Shown here piece after piece: positions 42,576 to 53,676 of a stretch of 64,000 nucleotides of DNA. How positions within the stretch are numbered: position 1 is the stretch's first letter; the number at the start of each line of letters is the position of its first letter. The DNA lies in NCBI RefSeq assembly GCF_020511115.1, contig NZ_JAJAVH010000004.1:124001-188000 (forward strand). Reading direction: 5' to 3'. This stretch comes from Luteimonas panaciterrae (GTDB taxonomy: Bacteria; Pseudomonadota; Gammaproteobacteria; Xanthomonadales; Xanthomonadaceae). The translations under genes were made by a program, and so were the position numbers. Below the pieces are notes generated by a model. The model searched no databases. It was not told where the DNA came from and saw only the letters and a list, made by a program, of their open reading frames with translations.

Positions 42576-42747
42576 GCCCTACGGGTCTCTTATTGCGCTT
42601 GTTGCTTGTCGATTTTTAGAAGCGACCAACCGTAGCCGCTATTGCGGGAAGTTCTCGGTCGTGTAAAACCCTCCTTTTGGCGGGAACGACCGCAAAACGG
42701 TTACGCTTCCCCTGTTTCAACCCCGAATCCTCGTTCCCGGCATCAAA

Positions 42748-44163
42748 ATGCTCCCTCTCGTCGCCCTGGTCGGTCGCCCCAACGTCGGCAAATCGACTCT
42801 GTTCAATGCCCTCACGCGCACGCGTGACGCGCTCGTACACGACGAGCCGGGGGTGACGCGTGATCGTCATTACGGGGTGTGCCGGCTCGATGAGGCGCGG
42901 CCGTTCGTGCTGGTGGATACGGGCGGCATCGCGGGGGAGAACATCCATCTGGAGAACACGGGCTTGGCCGGTGCCACCGCGCGTCAGGCGCGAGCGGCCG
43001 CGGAAGAGGCCGATCTGGTGCTGTTCGTGGTCGATGGCCGCGAAGGGCCGTCCGCGCTCGATGACGAGATCCTGCGCTGGCTGCGCAAGACGTCGCGCCC
43101 GACATTCCTCGTCGTCAACAAGACCGATGGCGTGGACGTGCGCGCGGCGCTGGCGGAGTTCGCGCGCTACGGTTTCAGCGATGTCCTGCCGGTCTCGTCC
43201 GCGCACCGGCATGGCATCGATACCTTGCTCGCCAAGGTGCTCGCGACGCTGCCGCCGGACGGCGATGCCACGATCCTGGATGAAGATCCCGAGCGCATGC
43301 GCATCGCCTTCATCGGCCGTCCGAACGTGGGCAAGTCGACGCTGGTGAACCGTCTGCTCGGCGAGGAGCGGATGATCGCGTCCGAAGTGGCTGGAACCAC
43401 GCGTGATGCGATCGCCGTCGATCTCGAACGCGATGGCCGCAAATATCGATTGGTCGATACCGCCGGCATCCGCCGCAAGTCGAAGGTGGAGGAGGCGGTC
43501 GAGACGTTTTCGATCATCAAGACCTTGCAGGCGATCGAGCAGGCACAGGTCGCGGTGATCATGCTCGATGCTTCCGAGGGCGTGACCGAGCAGGATGCCA
43601 GCGTGCTCGGCGCCGTGCTCGATGCCGGGCGCGCGCTGGTGGTGGCGGTCAACAAGTGGGATGGGCTGAGCACGTATCAGCGCGAGCAGGTCGAGGCCTT
43701 GCTCTCGCGCAAGCTTGCCTTCGTAACATGGGCCGAGTCGGTGCGCATCAGTGCCAAGCATGGCTCCGGGTTGCGCGAGCTGTTCCGCGCGATCCATCGC
43801 GCGCATGCCTCGGCCACGCGCGAGCTCGGCACCGCCGAGATCACGCGCGCGCTGGAAATCGCCTACGAGGCCAATCCGCCCCCGACCGTGCGCGGTCACG
43901 TCGCCAAGTTGCGCTTCGCCCATCCAGGCGGGACCAATCCGCCGACCTTCGTCGTGCATGGCAGCCGCCTGCGCACGCTGTCGGACACGTACCGCCGCTA
44001 TCTCGAGAATTTCTTCCGCAAGCGCTTCAAGCTGGTCGGAACGCCGGTGCGCTTCGTGTTCAAGGAAGGCGAGAATCCGTACAAGGACAAGAAGAACGTG
44101 CTGACCGAGCGTCAGGTGGCGAAGAAGCGCCGGCTGATCCGCCACGTCAAGCGGGGCAAATGA
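42748..44163 (+). CDS. der: Ribosome biogenesis GTPase Der (EngA)
   Basis: A 471-residue double GTPase needed for 50S assembly. The first G domain has [16 protein letters not shown] (residues 8-23), V-D-T-G-G and NKTDG. The second has [19 protein letters not shown] (near 188) with [16 protein letters not shown] and NKWDG. A KH-like C-terminal domain ends with [13 protein letters not shown]. The length is normal. It is separated from yfgM-bamB by the repeat region, though the order bamB-der is the conserved one. Confidence 0.97.
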   Translation: MLPLVALVGRPNVGKSTLFNALTRTRDALVHDEPGVTRDRHYGVCRLDEARPFVLVDTGGIAGENIHLENTGLAGATARQARAAAEEADLVLFVVDGREGPSALDDEILRWLRKTSRPTFLVVNKTDGVDVRAALAEFARYGFSDVLPVSSAHRHGIDTLLAKVLATLPPDGDATILDEDPERMRIAFIGRPNVGKSTLVNRLLGEERMIASEVAGTTRDAIAVDLERDGRKYRLVDTAGIRRKSKVEEAVETFSIIKTLQAIEQAQVAVIMLDASEGVTEQDASVLGAVLDAGRALVVAVNKWDGLSTYQREQVEALLSRKLAFVTWAESVRISAKHGSGLRELFRAIHRAHASATRELGTAEITRALEIAYEANPPPTVRGHVAKLRFAHPGGTNPPTFVVHGSRLRTLSDTYRRYLENFFRKRFKLVGTPVRFVFKEGENPYKDKKNVLTERQVAKKRRLIRHVKRGK

Positions 44164-44176
44164 GAATCGGCGACCG

Positions 44177-44767
44177 ATGAGCGCCATCCACGCCGTCCCG
44201 TCGTCACAGGCGGTCACGCTCGGCATCCTCGCCGGCGGTCGCGCCACGCGTCTGGGCGGATGCGACAAGGCCTGGCTGGAACGCGCCGGCAAGCCGCTGG
44301 TGCTGGGGCTGGCGCAGGACTTCGCGCAGCACGTGGATGCCATCCTGGTCAGCGCGAATCGAAATCAGGAACGTTATCTGGCGCATGGCCTGCGCGCGAT
44401 CCACGACCGTGTCGACGGAATCGGCCCGCTGGGCGGGCTGGAAGCGCTGGCGACGGCTTGCCGCAGCGCCTGGCTGTTGACCTTGCCCGTGGACGTTCTG
44501 CATGCGTCCAGTGATCTGATCGAAGCCTTGTCGTTATCCGAGACGGGAGCATTCGTCGAAGACGACGACGGCGTGCAGCCGCTGGTCGCGTTGTGGCACG
44601 TCGAGACGCTGCGTGAAGCGGCCGCGACCGCCATCGATGCCGGCGACCTTGCCGTGCATGCACTGCAATCGCGTCTGGGCATGGCGCGCGTGCGGCTGGA
44701 TGGCTTGCGTGTCGGTAATCTCAATACGCCGGAAGATCTCGTCGCCGCCGGTATCGACGTGTCTTGA
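44177..44767 (+). CDS. mobA: Molybdenum cofactor guanylyltransferase
   Basis: A 196-residue nucleotidyltransferase joining GMP to Mo-molybdopterin to make MGD. The signature LAGGRATRLGGCDKAWLERAGKP is the LAGGxSxRMGxDK motif with Leu for Met and an extra Cys; GPLGGLEALATA and LLTLPVDVLHA hold the metal-binding Asp. It lies 13 bases after der and is the first of three cofactor genes (mobA-moeA-moeB). The molybdenum hydroxylase at 61.9 kb more likely uses MCD, so MobA probably also serves other enzymes elsewhere. Confidence 0.92.
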   Translation: MSAIHAVPSSQAVTLGILAGGRATRLGGCDKAWLERAGKPLVLGLAQDFAQHVDAILVSANRNQERYLAHGLRAIHDRVDGIGPLGGLEALATACRSAWLLTLPVDVLHASSDLIEALSLSETGAFVEDDDGVQPLVALWHVETLREAAATAIDAGDLAVHALQSRLGMARVRLDGLRVGNLNTPEDLVAAGIDVS

Positions 44768-44817
44768 TGAGCGGTTGTGTCGGAACAACCGGCATGACGA
44801 AGCGGTAAGCTGTTTCC

Positions 44818-46065
44818 ATGAGCACGTTCCCATTCCGCATCGCCTTCGATGAAGCGCTGGCCATCGTCGAGCGCGTCGCCGCGCAGCGTCGTCTGCCGGT
44901 CGAACGCGTGACGCTGTCGCGCGCGCATGGCCGCATCCTCGCCGAGGACATCGTCGCCGGGCTCGCGCAGCCGCCTTTCGACAACTCCGCGATGGACGGC
45001 TTCGCATTCCGGCATGCCGATCTGACCGGGGAAGGCACCACTTTGCATCTGGCCGGAGAGCAGTTCGCGGGCCGTGCGCTCGATCTGCGCCTGGAACCCG
45101 GGCAGTGCGCGCGCATCACCACCGGCGCGCCGTTGCCGCAGGGGGCCGATACCGTGGTGATGAAGGAGAACACCACCGTCGACGGCCATCGCGTGCATCT
45201 GGATGTCGTGCCCAAGCGCGGCCAGCACGTCCGCGTCGCGGGCGAGGACACGCGCGTGGGCGATCGCGTGCTGCACGCGGGCGAGCCGCTGACGCCGGCA
45301 CGCATCGCGCTGGCGGCCTCGCAAGGATTGCCGGAACTGCCGGTCGCGCGCCGCCCGACGGTCGCGGTGTTCACCACCGGCGACGAACTGATCGAGCCCG
45401 GCTTGCCGCTCGCACCCGGCCAGATCTACAACTCCAACCGCGAACAGCTGATGGGGCTGTTGCGCGCCGACGGTCTCGAACCGACCGCATGGCCGACGCT
45501 GCCCGACGATCCCGCGCAACTCGAATCCGCCTTGCGCCATGCCGGCCACGCCTTCGACGTGGTAATCACCTGCGGCGCGGTGTCGGCCGGCGAGAAGGAT
45601 CATCTGCCGGCGTTGCTGCAGGCGCGGGGCAGGGTGCATTTCTGGAAGGTGGCGATGAAGCCGGGCATGCCGGTACTGCTGGCCGATGGCGGCGGCGAGT
45701 ACACGCCCGACAACGGCAGGCTCGGTACTGCGCTGTTCCTGTGCCTGCCGGGCAATCCGGTGTCGGTGCTGGCGAACTGGCTCACGCTCGGGCGCGCCCT
45801 GGTCGACGGGTTGCAGGGCCGGGCGGCACCACGCCCGCGCTGGCGCGCGCGGCTCACCGCACCGTGGAGCAAGACGCACGAGCGCCTGGAATTCCTGCGC
45901 GGGCGGCTGCATGCGCTCGAGGATGGTTCTCTGCACGTCGAGGCCAATCCCGCCGACGGCTCGCATCGCATGCGCGCGGCCGCCGATTCGGATGCGTTGA
46001 TCGTGCTGGCGGCCGGTCAGCGCGAATATCCCGCCGGGGCGCTCGTGGACGTGTTGACGTACTGA
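44818..46065 (+). CDS. moeA: Molybdopterin molybdotransferase MoeA
   Basis: A 415-residue enzyme inserting molybdate into adenylated molybdopterin. Motifs are PPFDNSAMDGFAF, ITTGAPLPQGADTVVMKENT, GDELIEPG, the MPT-binding CGAVSAGEKDHLP (in most MoeA SGGVSVGxxD, so Ala and Ala replace Gly and Val), KPGMPV and LPGNPVS. Fifty bases separate it from mobA. The length and domain order are standard. Confidence 0.95.
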   Translation: MSTFPFRIAFDEALAIVERVAAQRRLPVERVTLSRAHGRILAEDIVAGLAQPPFDNSAMDGFAFRHADLTGEGTTLHLAGEQFAGRALDLRLEPGQCARITTGAPLPQGADTVVMKENTTVDGHRVHLDVVPKRGQHVRVAGEDTRVGDRVLHAGEPLTPARIALAASQGLPELPVARRPTVAVFTTGDELIEPGLPLAPGQIYNSNREQLMGLLRADGLEPTAWPTLPDDPAQLESALRHAGHAFDVVITCGAVSAGEKDHLPALLQARGRVHFWKVAMKPGMPVLLADGGGEYTPDNGRLGTALFLCLPGNPVSVLANWLTLGRALVDGLQGRAAPRPRWRARLTAPWSKTHERLEFLRGRLHALEDGSLHVEANPADGSHRMRAAADSDALIVLAAGQREYPAGALVDVLTY

Positions 46066-46137
46066 CCGATCCGCTGCGGCAACGTGGCGTTCCGCCGCTG
46101 ATGCGCGCGCGGCGTCGAACAGCGCGATAATTCCAGC

Positions 46138-47292
46138 ATGACGGTTCATGAAATCACCCCGCGCGAAGCGCAGCAGCGACAGCGGTTCGGCGCCGTGCTG
46201 ATCGACGTGCGCGACGACCACGAGCGCGAGACGGGAATGGCAGCCGGCGCGAGAGGGATTCCGCTCCAGGCACTCGAACTCGATCCGCCGCACTACCTGC
46301 CGGATCGCGACGGCGAAGTGCTGCTGATTTGCCAGGGCGGCGCGCGTTCGAAGCTCGCGGCGGAGGCACTGCTGCAATCGGGGTACAAGCATGTCCTGTC
46401 GGTCGCGGGCGGTACCAGCCGCTGGCTGGCCGACGGCCTGCCGCTCGATGCGCCTGCCAGTGGCGCGATCGATGACGATGACATTGACCGTGATTTTGTC
46501 GAGCGCTACTCGCGCCACATGCTGCTGCCGGAGATCGGCCTGCAGGGACAGCGGCGTTTGGAGAAGGCGCACGTCCTGCTGATCGGCGCGGGCGGCCTGG
46601 GATCGCCAGTAGGTTTTTATCTCGCCGCGGCCGGCATCGGGCATCTACGCATTGCCGATGACGACGTGGTGGATCGCAGCAATCTGCAGCGGCAGATCCT
46701 GCACGAGGATGCCGGCATCGGTTCGCCGAAAGTGGCTTCGGCCAAAGCGCGACTGCTGGCGCTCAATCCGCGCATCGAGGTGGAGGCGGTCGCCGAGCGC
46801 GTGACGTCGGAGAACGTCGAGCGCCTGCTCGATGGCGTCGATGTCGTCATCGACGGTGCCGACAATTTCCCGGTGCGTTATCTGCTCAACGATGCCTGCG
46901 TGAAGCTGGGCAAGCCGCTGGTGTACGGCGCCGTGCATCGTTTCGAAGGGCAGGTAAGCGTGTTCGATGCTGGCCGCGAGCGTGGCACGGCACCGTGCTA
47001 TCGCTGCCTGTTCCCCGAACCGCCGCCGCCGGAAGCCGCCCCGAACTGCGCCGAGGCCGGCGTGCTCGGCGTGCTGCCGGGTGTGATCGGCATGCTGCAG
47101 GCGACCGAGGCGATCAAGCTGATCCTGCAACTGGGCGAACCGCTGCGCGGGCGTCTGCTGCATTTCGATGCGCTGTCGATGCGGTTTCGCGAGACGCGGC
47201 TGTCGGCCGATCCCGATTGTCCGGTCTGTGCGGCTGGCGTGCCGTTTCCGGGCTATATCGATTACGTGCGCTTTTGCAGCGGATCGGCCTGA
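46138..47292 (+). CDS. moeB: Rhodanese-MoeB/ThiF fusion, sulfur-carrier adenylyltransferase
   Basis: A 384-residue two-domain protein. The N-terminal rhodanese domain (about 1-105) has an active-site Cys in L-I-C-Q-G-G-A-R-S. The E1-like domain (about 120-384) has VERYSRHMLLPEIGLQGQ, the ATP site L-I-G-A-G-G-L-G-S-P, DDDVVDRSNLQRQILH, and a zinc site from C-Y-R-C and C-P-V-C. It activates the C-terminus of MoaD or ThiS and can pass persulfide sulfur to it. Eukaryotic MOCS3 carries the rhodanese at the other end, so the domain order here is reversed. Confidence 0.93.
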   Translation: MTVHEITPREAQQRQRFGAVLIDVRDDHERETGMAAGARGIPLQALELDPPHYLPDRDGEVLLICQGGARSKLAAEALLQSGYKHVLSVAGGTSRWLADGLPLDAPASGAIDDDDIDRDFVERYSRHMLLPEIGLQGQRRLEKAHVLLIGAGGLGSPVGFYLAAAGIGHLRIADDDVVDRSNLQRQILHEDAGIGSPKVASAKARLLALNPRIEVEAVAERVTSENVERLLDGVDVVIDGADNFPVRYLLNDACVKLGKPLVYGAVHRFEGQVSVFDAGRERGTAPCYRCLFPEPPPPEAAPNCAEAGVLGVLPGVIGMLQATEAIKLILQLGEPLRGRLLHFDALSMRFRETRLSADPDCPVCAAGVPFPGYIDYVRFCSGSA

Positions 47293-47413
47293 TTGGATAT
47301 CGCGCGGTGGGCCTGTTGAGCCTCCGTATCTGCGCACAAAGCGATCAAACGTGAACAAGCACTCAGGATGGGTATGGCAGGATGCGTCATCCCCCGCACG
47401 TCGAGCTTCCTGA

Positions 47414-48445
47414 ATGATCCGAGCGCGCACCCCGGTCATCCCGTTTCCCATTCTGCTCGCCCTCGTCTTGCTCGCCTCGCTGGCGATGCCGTTCGCCGCC
47501 CAGGCCGCCGTCTGCAGCGCGGGGGCGGCCACGATGCCCAACGCCACCTATGCCCAGAAGATCGCGGCGGTCGCTTGTCGCGAAAACGTCCTCTGGTACA
47601 CGCCGTTCATCGACGCGGAGGGCAGGCTGGCCAGCATCACCGTGTCGGAAGGCGAGACGATGGCGCTCAGCGACGGCTACACGCCGGCCTGGAAGCGCGT
47701 CGCCGACTACTGGCGCGACAGCGGGTTGATGGGACAGATGGCGAGCTTCCCCGGCGCCACCGAATGCAGCTACGCGAATGCGAGCTATGCGCCGCCGGCC
47801 TGCCGCGCGTTCCTGATCGACAAGCCCTGGTCGGCGGCATTCGTGTCCTATGTGATGGCGCAGGCGGGATTGCCGGGCTTCAAGCCTTCGCCCAGTCACT
47901 TCGATTACGTGCGCACGGCTTACGCGCAACCGGCGGACAGCGCCTATCGCTTCGCGGACCCGGATGCGGAGCCCGCCACGCTCGGCGATCTGCTGTGCTT
48001 CGTGCGCGCGAACAGCACGCCGCTCGGCTTTCTCGGCATGCAGAGCTATCTCGCCAGCGGCAACGGCGGCGGCCTCTTCATGCATTGCGACATCGTGGTG
48101 GGCGTGGATCGCAACGGCGGCAAGTTGTATCTCGTCGGTGGCAATGTGCTGCAGGGCGTGACCATGCGCATCCTCGGCATCGATCGCAATGGCCTGCCGA
48201 AAAATCTGCCGCGCGGCGCCGGTCGCTCCACCACGTGCTGGCCGGAAAACGAAGCGGGCTGCAACTTCAATCGTCAGGACTGGGCGGCGCTGCTGAAGCT
48301 CAGGCCGGCATCGGAAATCGCATCGCTGCCGTTGCTCGCGCTGCCGCCCGCGTCGCCAATTTCCGCGCCGTCCGCGCAGCCGCAAACGCAGTGTTGTGTG
48401 AATTGCGTCGTGGGTTCCGGTATCCCGCGTTGTCCTAGGCCGTGA
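47414..48445 (+). CDS. Secreted DUF2272 protein
   Basis: A 343-residue exported protein: signal peptide residues 1-31 (ending near AAQA), then a Cys-rich domain with WYTPFIDAEGR, WRDSGLMGQM, CRAFLIDKPWSAAFVSYVM and GGLFMHCDIVVGVDRNGGKLYLVGGNV, typical of DUF2272. The layout, with conserved Cys/His/Asp and the PWSAAFVSY segment, recalls NlpC/P60-like or CHAP-like folds, but an enzymatic role is not established. The C-terminus is Pro/Cys-rich (CCVNCVV). It stands alone after moeB. Confidence 0.82.
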   Translation: MIRARTPVIPFPILLALVLLASLAMPFAAQAAVCSAGAATMPNATYAQKIAAVACRENVLWYTPFIDAEGRLASITVSEGETMALSDGYTPAWKRVADYWRDSGLMGQMASFPGATECSYANASYAPPACRAFLIDKPWSAAFVSYVMAQAGLPGFKPSPSHFDYVRTAYAQPADSAYRFADPDAEPATLGDLLCFVRANSTPLGFLGMQSYLASGNGGGLFMHCDIVVGVDRNGGKLYLVGGNVLQGVTMRILGIDRNGLPKNLPRGAGRSTTCWPENEAGCNFNRQDWAALLKLRPASEIASLPLLALPPASPISAPSAQPQTQCCVNCVVGSGIPRCPRP

Positions 48446-48536
48446 TGCGAAACGCCAGCGTCGCGAGCCGCGCTGGCCACCGTGATGATTTGGTGATGTA
48501 CGTCTCAAAATTCACGTCGCACTGACAGCATATCTG

Positions 48537-48567
48537 TGACATTCATCCCGTAATCAGGGGAATGTCA
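48537..48567 (+). promoter_or_regulatory. Hairpin covering the ribosome binding site of the CydA-like gene
   Basis: TGACATTC (48537-48544) pairs with GAATGTCA (48560-48567), inner CCC (48547-48549) with GGG (48557-48559). The right arm contains the AGGGG Shine-Dalgarno and the A of the ATG. Confidence 0.65.
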
Positions 48568-49925
48568 TGAACGCCGAAATTCTCGTGCGAATCCAGTTCG
48601 CGCTCGGGATCGCGTGCCACATCGTTTTTCCAGCCATCACCATCGGATTGGCTTGGCTGCTGGTCTACTTCGAAGTGCGCTGGCGCCGCAGCGGGGAAGC
48701 GCACTGGCAGGCGCTGTACCGCTTGTGGGCGTGTGTCTTCACGATCAGTTTTTTCTTCGGGATCGTCACCGGCATCCTGCAGGGCGTACAGCTGGGATCG
48801 AATTTCTCGCCTTTCCTGCATGCCACCCAACACATCCTCGGCCCCTTGCGCTGGGCGGAAGGGTGGCCGCTGCTGCTGGTGCAATGCACGGCGATCGCGA
48901 TCATGTTGTTCGGGTGGCGACGTCCCGGCCGACAGACGCATTTCATCGCCACGCTGCTGATCGCGTTGCTGCTGACCAATGCCGCGTTCTGGATCCTGGC
49001 CGCCAACAGCTGGATGCAGACGCCACAGGGCATGCGTCTGGAAAACGGCCAGTGGCTGCCGGAAGACTGGCTTGCGGTGATCTTCAATCCTTCGCTGCCC
49101 GCGCGCCTGGCGCACATGCTGACCGCGGCGCTGCTCAGCACCGCGCTGGTGGTGGCGGGCGTATGCGGCTATCGCTGGCGACGCCAACACACGGCATCGT
49201 CCTTGCAAGGTCTGCGCACGGCGGTGTTGGCATTGGCGATCCTCGCGCCCTTGCAGATCGTCACCGGCCACTACAGCGCCGAAGTGACCTCGCGCCATCA
49301 GCCGGCGAAGTTCGCCGCGATGGAAGGGCTGTGGCGAAGCGGGGAGGGAGTTCCGCTGGTGCTCTGGGCGATGCCGAATACGAAGAGCGAGAGCAATCGC
49401 TATGCAGTGGAAATCCCGCATGGCGGCAGCCTGCTGCTGACGAAAACGTGGAGTGGATTCGTTCGCGGCCTCGACAGCTTCGAGCCGCAGGACCGACCGC
49501 CGGTGCCCATCGTGTTCTACAGTTTCCGCGCGATGGTGGTGCTGGGGTTGTGGTTCCTCGGATTGGGGCTGTTCGGCGCCTGGCAGCACATCTACGGGCG
49601 TCTGGAACACAGCCGCCGCTACATGCGATTGCTGGCCTGGTCGAGTCCGCTGGGTTTCGTCGCCACCATCCTGGGTTGGATCGTGACGGAGGTGGGGCGT
49701 CAGCCCTGGATCGTCAGCGGATTGATGCGAACCAGCGAAGGCATCACGCGGACGGCCTTGATCGAAAACGTGGCGGGGTCGCTGCAGCTGATGATCGGCG
49801 CCTATGCCTTGATGTTCGTGCTGTACATCTACCTGATGTGGTGGGCACTGCGGACATCGGGTACGAAACGTGTGGCTGACGACTGGCGGCAGTCGTGGGA
49901 GCGGGAAGAGCACGCCATCGAATAG
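48567..49925 (+). CDS. Cytochrome bd oxidase subunit I homologue (CydA-like) without CydB
   Basis: A 452-residue membrane protein, shorter than E. coli CydA (522) and CioA. Haem ligands match: His18, His184 and Met324, and the quinol-site signature QPAKFAAMEG and GRQPW (378-382) are present. Glu98 matches E. coli Glu99, but the position of Glu107, part of the proton/haem pocket, is Gln106 (AEGWPLLLVQCT). The gene has no cydB next to it: the following gene is on the other strand and unrelated. It may pair with a subunit II encoded elsewhere, work alone or with another partner, or not be an oxidase at all. Confidence 0.85.
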   Translation: MNAEILVRIQFALGIACHIVFPAITIGLAWLLVYFEVRWRRSGEAHWQALYRLWACVFTISFFFGIVTGILQGVQLGSNFSPFLHATQHILGPLRWAEGWPLLLVQCTAIAIMLFGWRRPGRQTHFIATLLIALLLTNAAFWILAANSWMQTPQGMRLENGQWLPEDWLAVIFNPSLPARLAHMLTAALLSTALVVAGVCGYRWRRQHTASSLQGLRTAVLALAILAPLQIVTGHYSAEVTSRHQPAKFAAMEGLWRSGEGVPLVLWAMPNTKSESNRYAVEIPHGGSLLLTKTWSGFVRGLDSFEPQDRPPVPIVFYSFRAMVVLGLWFLGLGLFGAWQHIYGRLEHSRRYMRLLAWSSPLGFVATILGWIVTEVGRQPWIVSGLMRTSEGITRTALIENVAGSLQLMIGAYALMFVLYIYLMWWALRTSGTKRVADDWRQSWEREEHAIE

Positions 49926-49937
49926 CCCTGCTCGTGA

Positions 49938-50711
49938 TCAGCGCATGAAGCGTGCGAGCGCTTCGCCGTATGCGGTGGAGTCCGAGAGGTTGTTGTGGTC
50001 GGCACCGGTGATGTCGACCACTTCGGGCGGTTTCGGTAATGCCGCGATCAGGTGATCGGTGCTGGTGGCGGGAATCACTTCGTCGCGACCGGCGCGCAGG
50101 ATGAGCACGGGCGCCGTGTAGTCGCGCAAATAAGTAGTCGATGTGTAGCGGTCGTGGATGAGCCAGTGGATCGGCAGCCAGCCGTAATGCGATCGCGCGA
50201 CGTTTTCCATGCTGTCGTAGGGCGTGATCAGCGCGAGCCGCTCGACCGGTCGCTGCGCGGCGAGGTAGCTGGCCACGCCGCTGCCGAGGCTGCGGCCGAT
50301 CACGCGGATCGCTTGGTCGGGATGTCGCGCGCGGACGTGGTCGTACAGCGCCAGTGCATCGCCGAACAGCCCGGCCTCGCTCGGCGCGCCGTCGCTGGCG
50401 CCATACCCACGATAGGCGAGCAGATAGACGCGATGCCGTGGAAACCGGCGCGCGAAGTCATCGCGATTGTGTTCCACGCGCTCGCCGTTGCCGCCGAAGT
50501 ACAGGATCGGCGCGCCATCGTCGGGGCCGATCGTCCAGCCGCGCAGCGTGACCTCGCCGCGCGCGAGCGAGAAATTCGCCGCCGCGGCATCCACGCGCGT
50601 GAATTGCGGGTAGTACATCATCTGGCGCTGATGGGCGTAGACCCACCAGCAGAGCGCCGCGTAAATCAGCAGCGGCACCGCGCACAGAAGCACGAGCAAT
50701 GTACGCGGCAT
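49938..50711 (-). CDS. Membrane-anchored alpha/beta hydrolase (BEM46-like)
   Basis: A 257-residue serine hydrolase. One N-terminal helix (residues 4-24) anchors it, facing the periplasm. Then come ILYFGGNGERVEHN (oxyanion loop), LLAYRGYGASDG, the nucleophile G-R-S-L-G-S-G (Ser141), Asp210 in AGRDEVIP and His239 in GADHNNL: a complete triad. The substrate is unknown. The ATG shares its last base with the upstream DUF1244 stop (TGATG), so it is the second gene of a two-gene operon. Confidence 0.88.
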   Translation of the reverse strand: MPRTLLVLLCAVPLLIYAALCWWVYAHQRQMMYYPQFTRVDAAAANFSLARGEVTLRGWTIGPDDGAPILYFGGNGERVEHNRDDFARRFPRHRVYLLAYRGYGASDGAPSEAGLFGDALALYDHVRARHPDQAIRVIGRSLGSGVASYLAAQRPVERLALITPYDSMENVARSHYGWLPIHWLIHDRYTSTTYLRDYTAPVLILRAGRDEVIPATSTDHLIAALPKPPEVVDITGADHNNLSDSTAYGEALARFMR

Positions 50712-51028
50712 CAACGCCCTGTCGCGCGCGGGTGCTTGCGTTGCGCTTCTTCGAATGCTTGCAACTGCTCGGGTGTCGCCGGCGGCTGATGCGCGGCCTT
50801 CCACTGCTCGAACGGCTGCCCGTAAATCGCTTCGCGTGCCTCTTCCTTGGTCATGGTGATGCCGCGTGCCTCGGCGGCTTCGCGGTACCAGTCGGCGAGA
50901 CAGTTGCGGCAGAAGCCGGCGAGGATCATCAGGTCGATGTTCTGCACGTCCGGGCGCTCCTGCATCAGATGCTGGAGCAGGCGGCGGAAGGCGGCGGCTT
51001 CGATGTGGGTGGTTTCGGGGTCTGTCAT
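50711..51028 (-). CDS. DUF1244 family protein
   Basis: A 105-residue protein with the DUF1244 signature LMILAGFCRNCLADWYREAAE, containing two Cys, and EEAREAIYGQPFEQWKAAHQ; the C-terminus is basic. Family members are small cytosolic proteins without a known function. The start at 51028 gives the usual T-D-P-E-T lead; an ATG at 51046 would add six residues. It is translationally coupled with the hydrolase behind it. Confidence 0.85.
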   Translation of the reverse strand: MTDPETTHIEAAAFRRLLQHLMQERPDVQNIDLMILAGFCRNCLADWYREAAEARGITMTKEEAREAIYGQPFEQWKAAHQPPATPEQLQAFEEAQRKHPRATGR

Positions 51029-51050
51029 GGGGGTATCTAAGTTCATTGGT

Positions 51051-51078
51051 CGTCATCGCGGCTTTCGCTGGGATGACG
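51051..51078. repeat. Short palindromic extragenic repeat (copy 5, opposite orientation)
   Basis: CGTCATC (51051-51057) and GATGACG (51072-51078) flank a degenerate GCGGC-TTTC-GCTGG centre. Read on the minus strand it is CGTCATCCCAGCGAAAGC, a variant of the elements at 21018 and 42261. Confidence 0.7.
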
Positions 51079-51130
51079 GAATGGGGACAATAACGTTCCT
51101 GCAACTCTAGCGCAGCGCCTGCTCCTGCCC

Positions 51131-53559
<2,429 letters not shown>

Positions 53560-53676
53560 GTCACGGTGACAGGAGAAGAGGAGTGAAGAACGCGAGTCTC
53601 ACTCCTCTTCGACTATTCCACCTCCGAAAGTTTCACGGGTCTCGATCCTTTATTCATCAGGTTTTCTTTTCCGGCC

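Noticed and set aside
42263..42619. Plus- and minus-strand short frames through the repeats after bamB
   Set aside because: They translate palindromic repeat DNA; equivalent frames appear wherever the repeats occur and carry no start signals.
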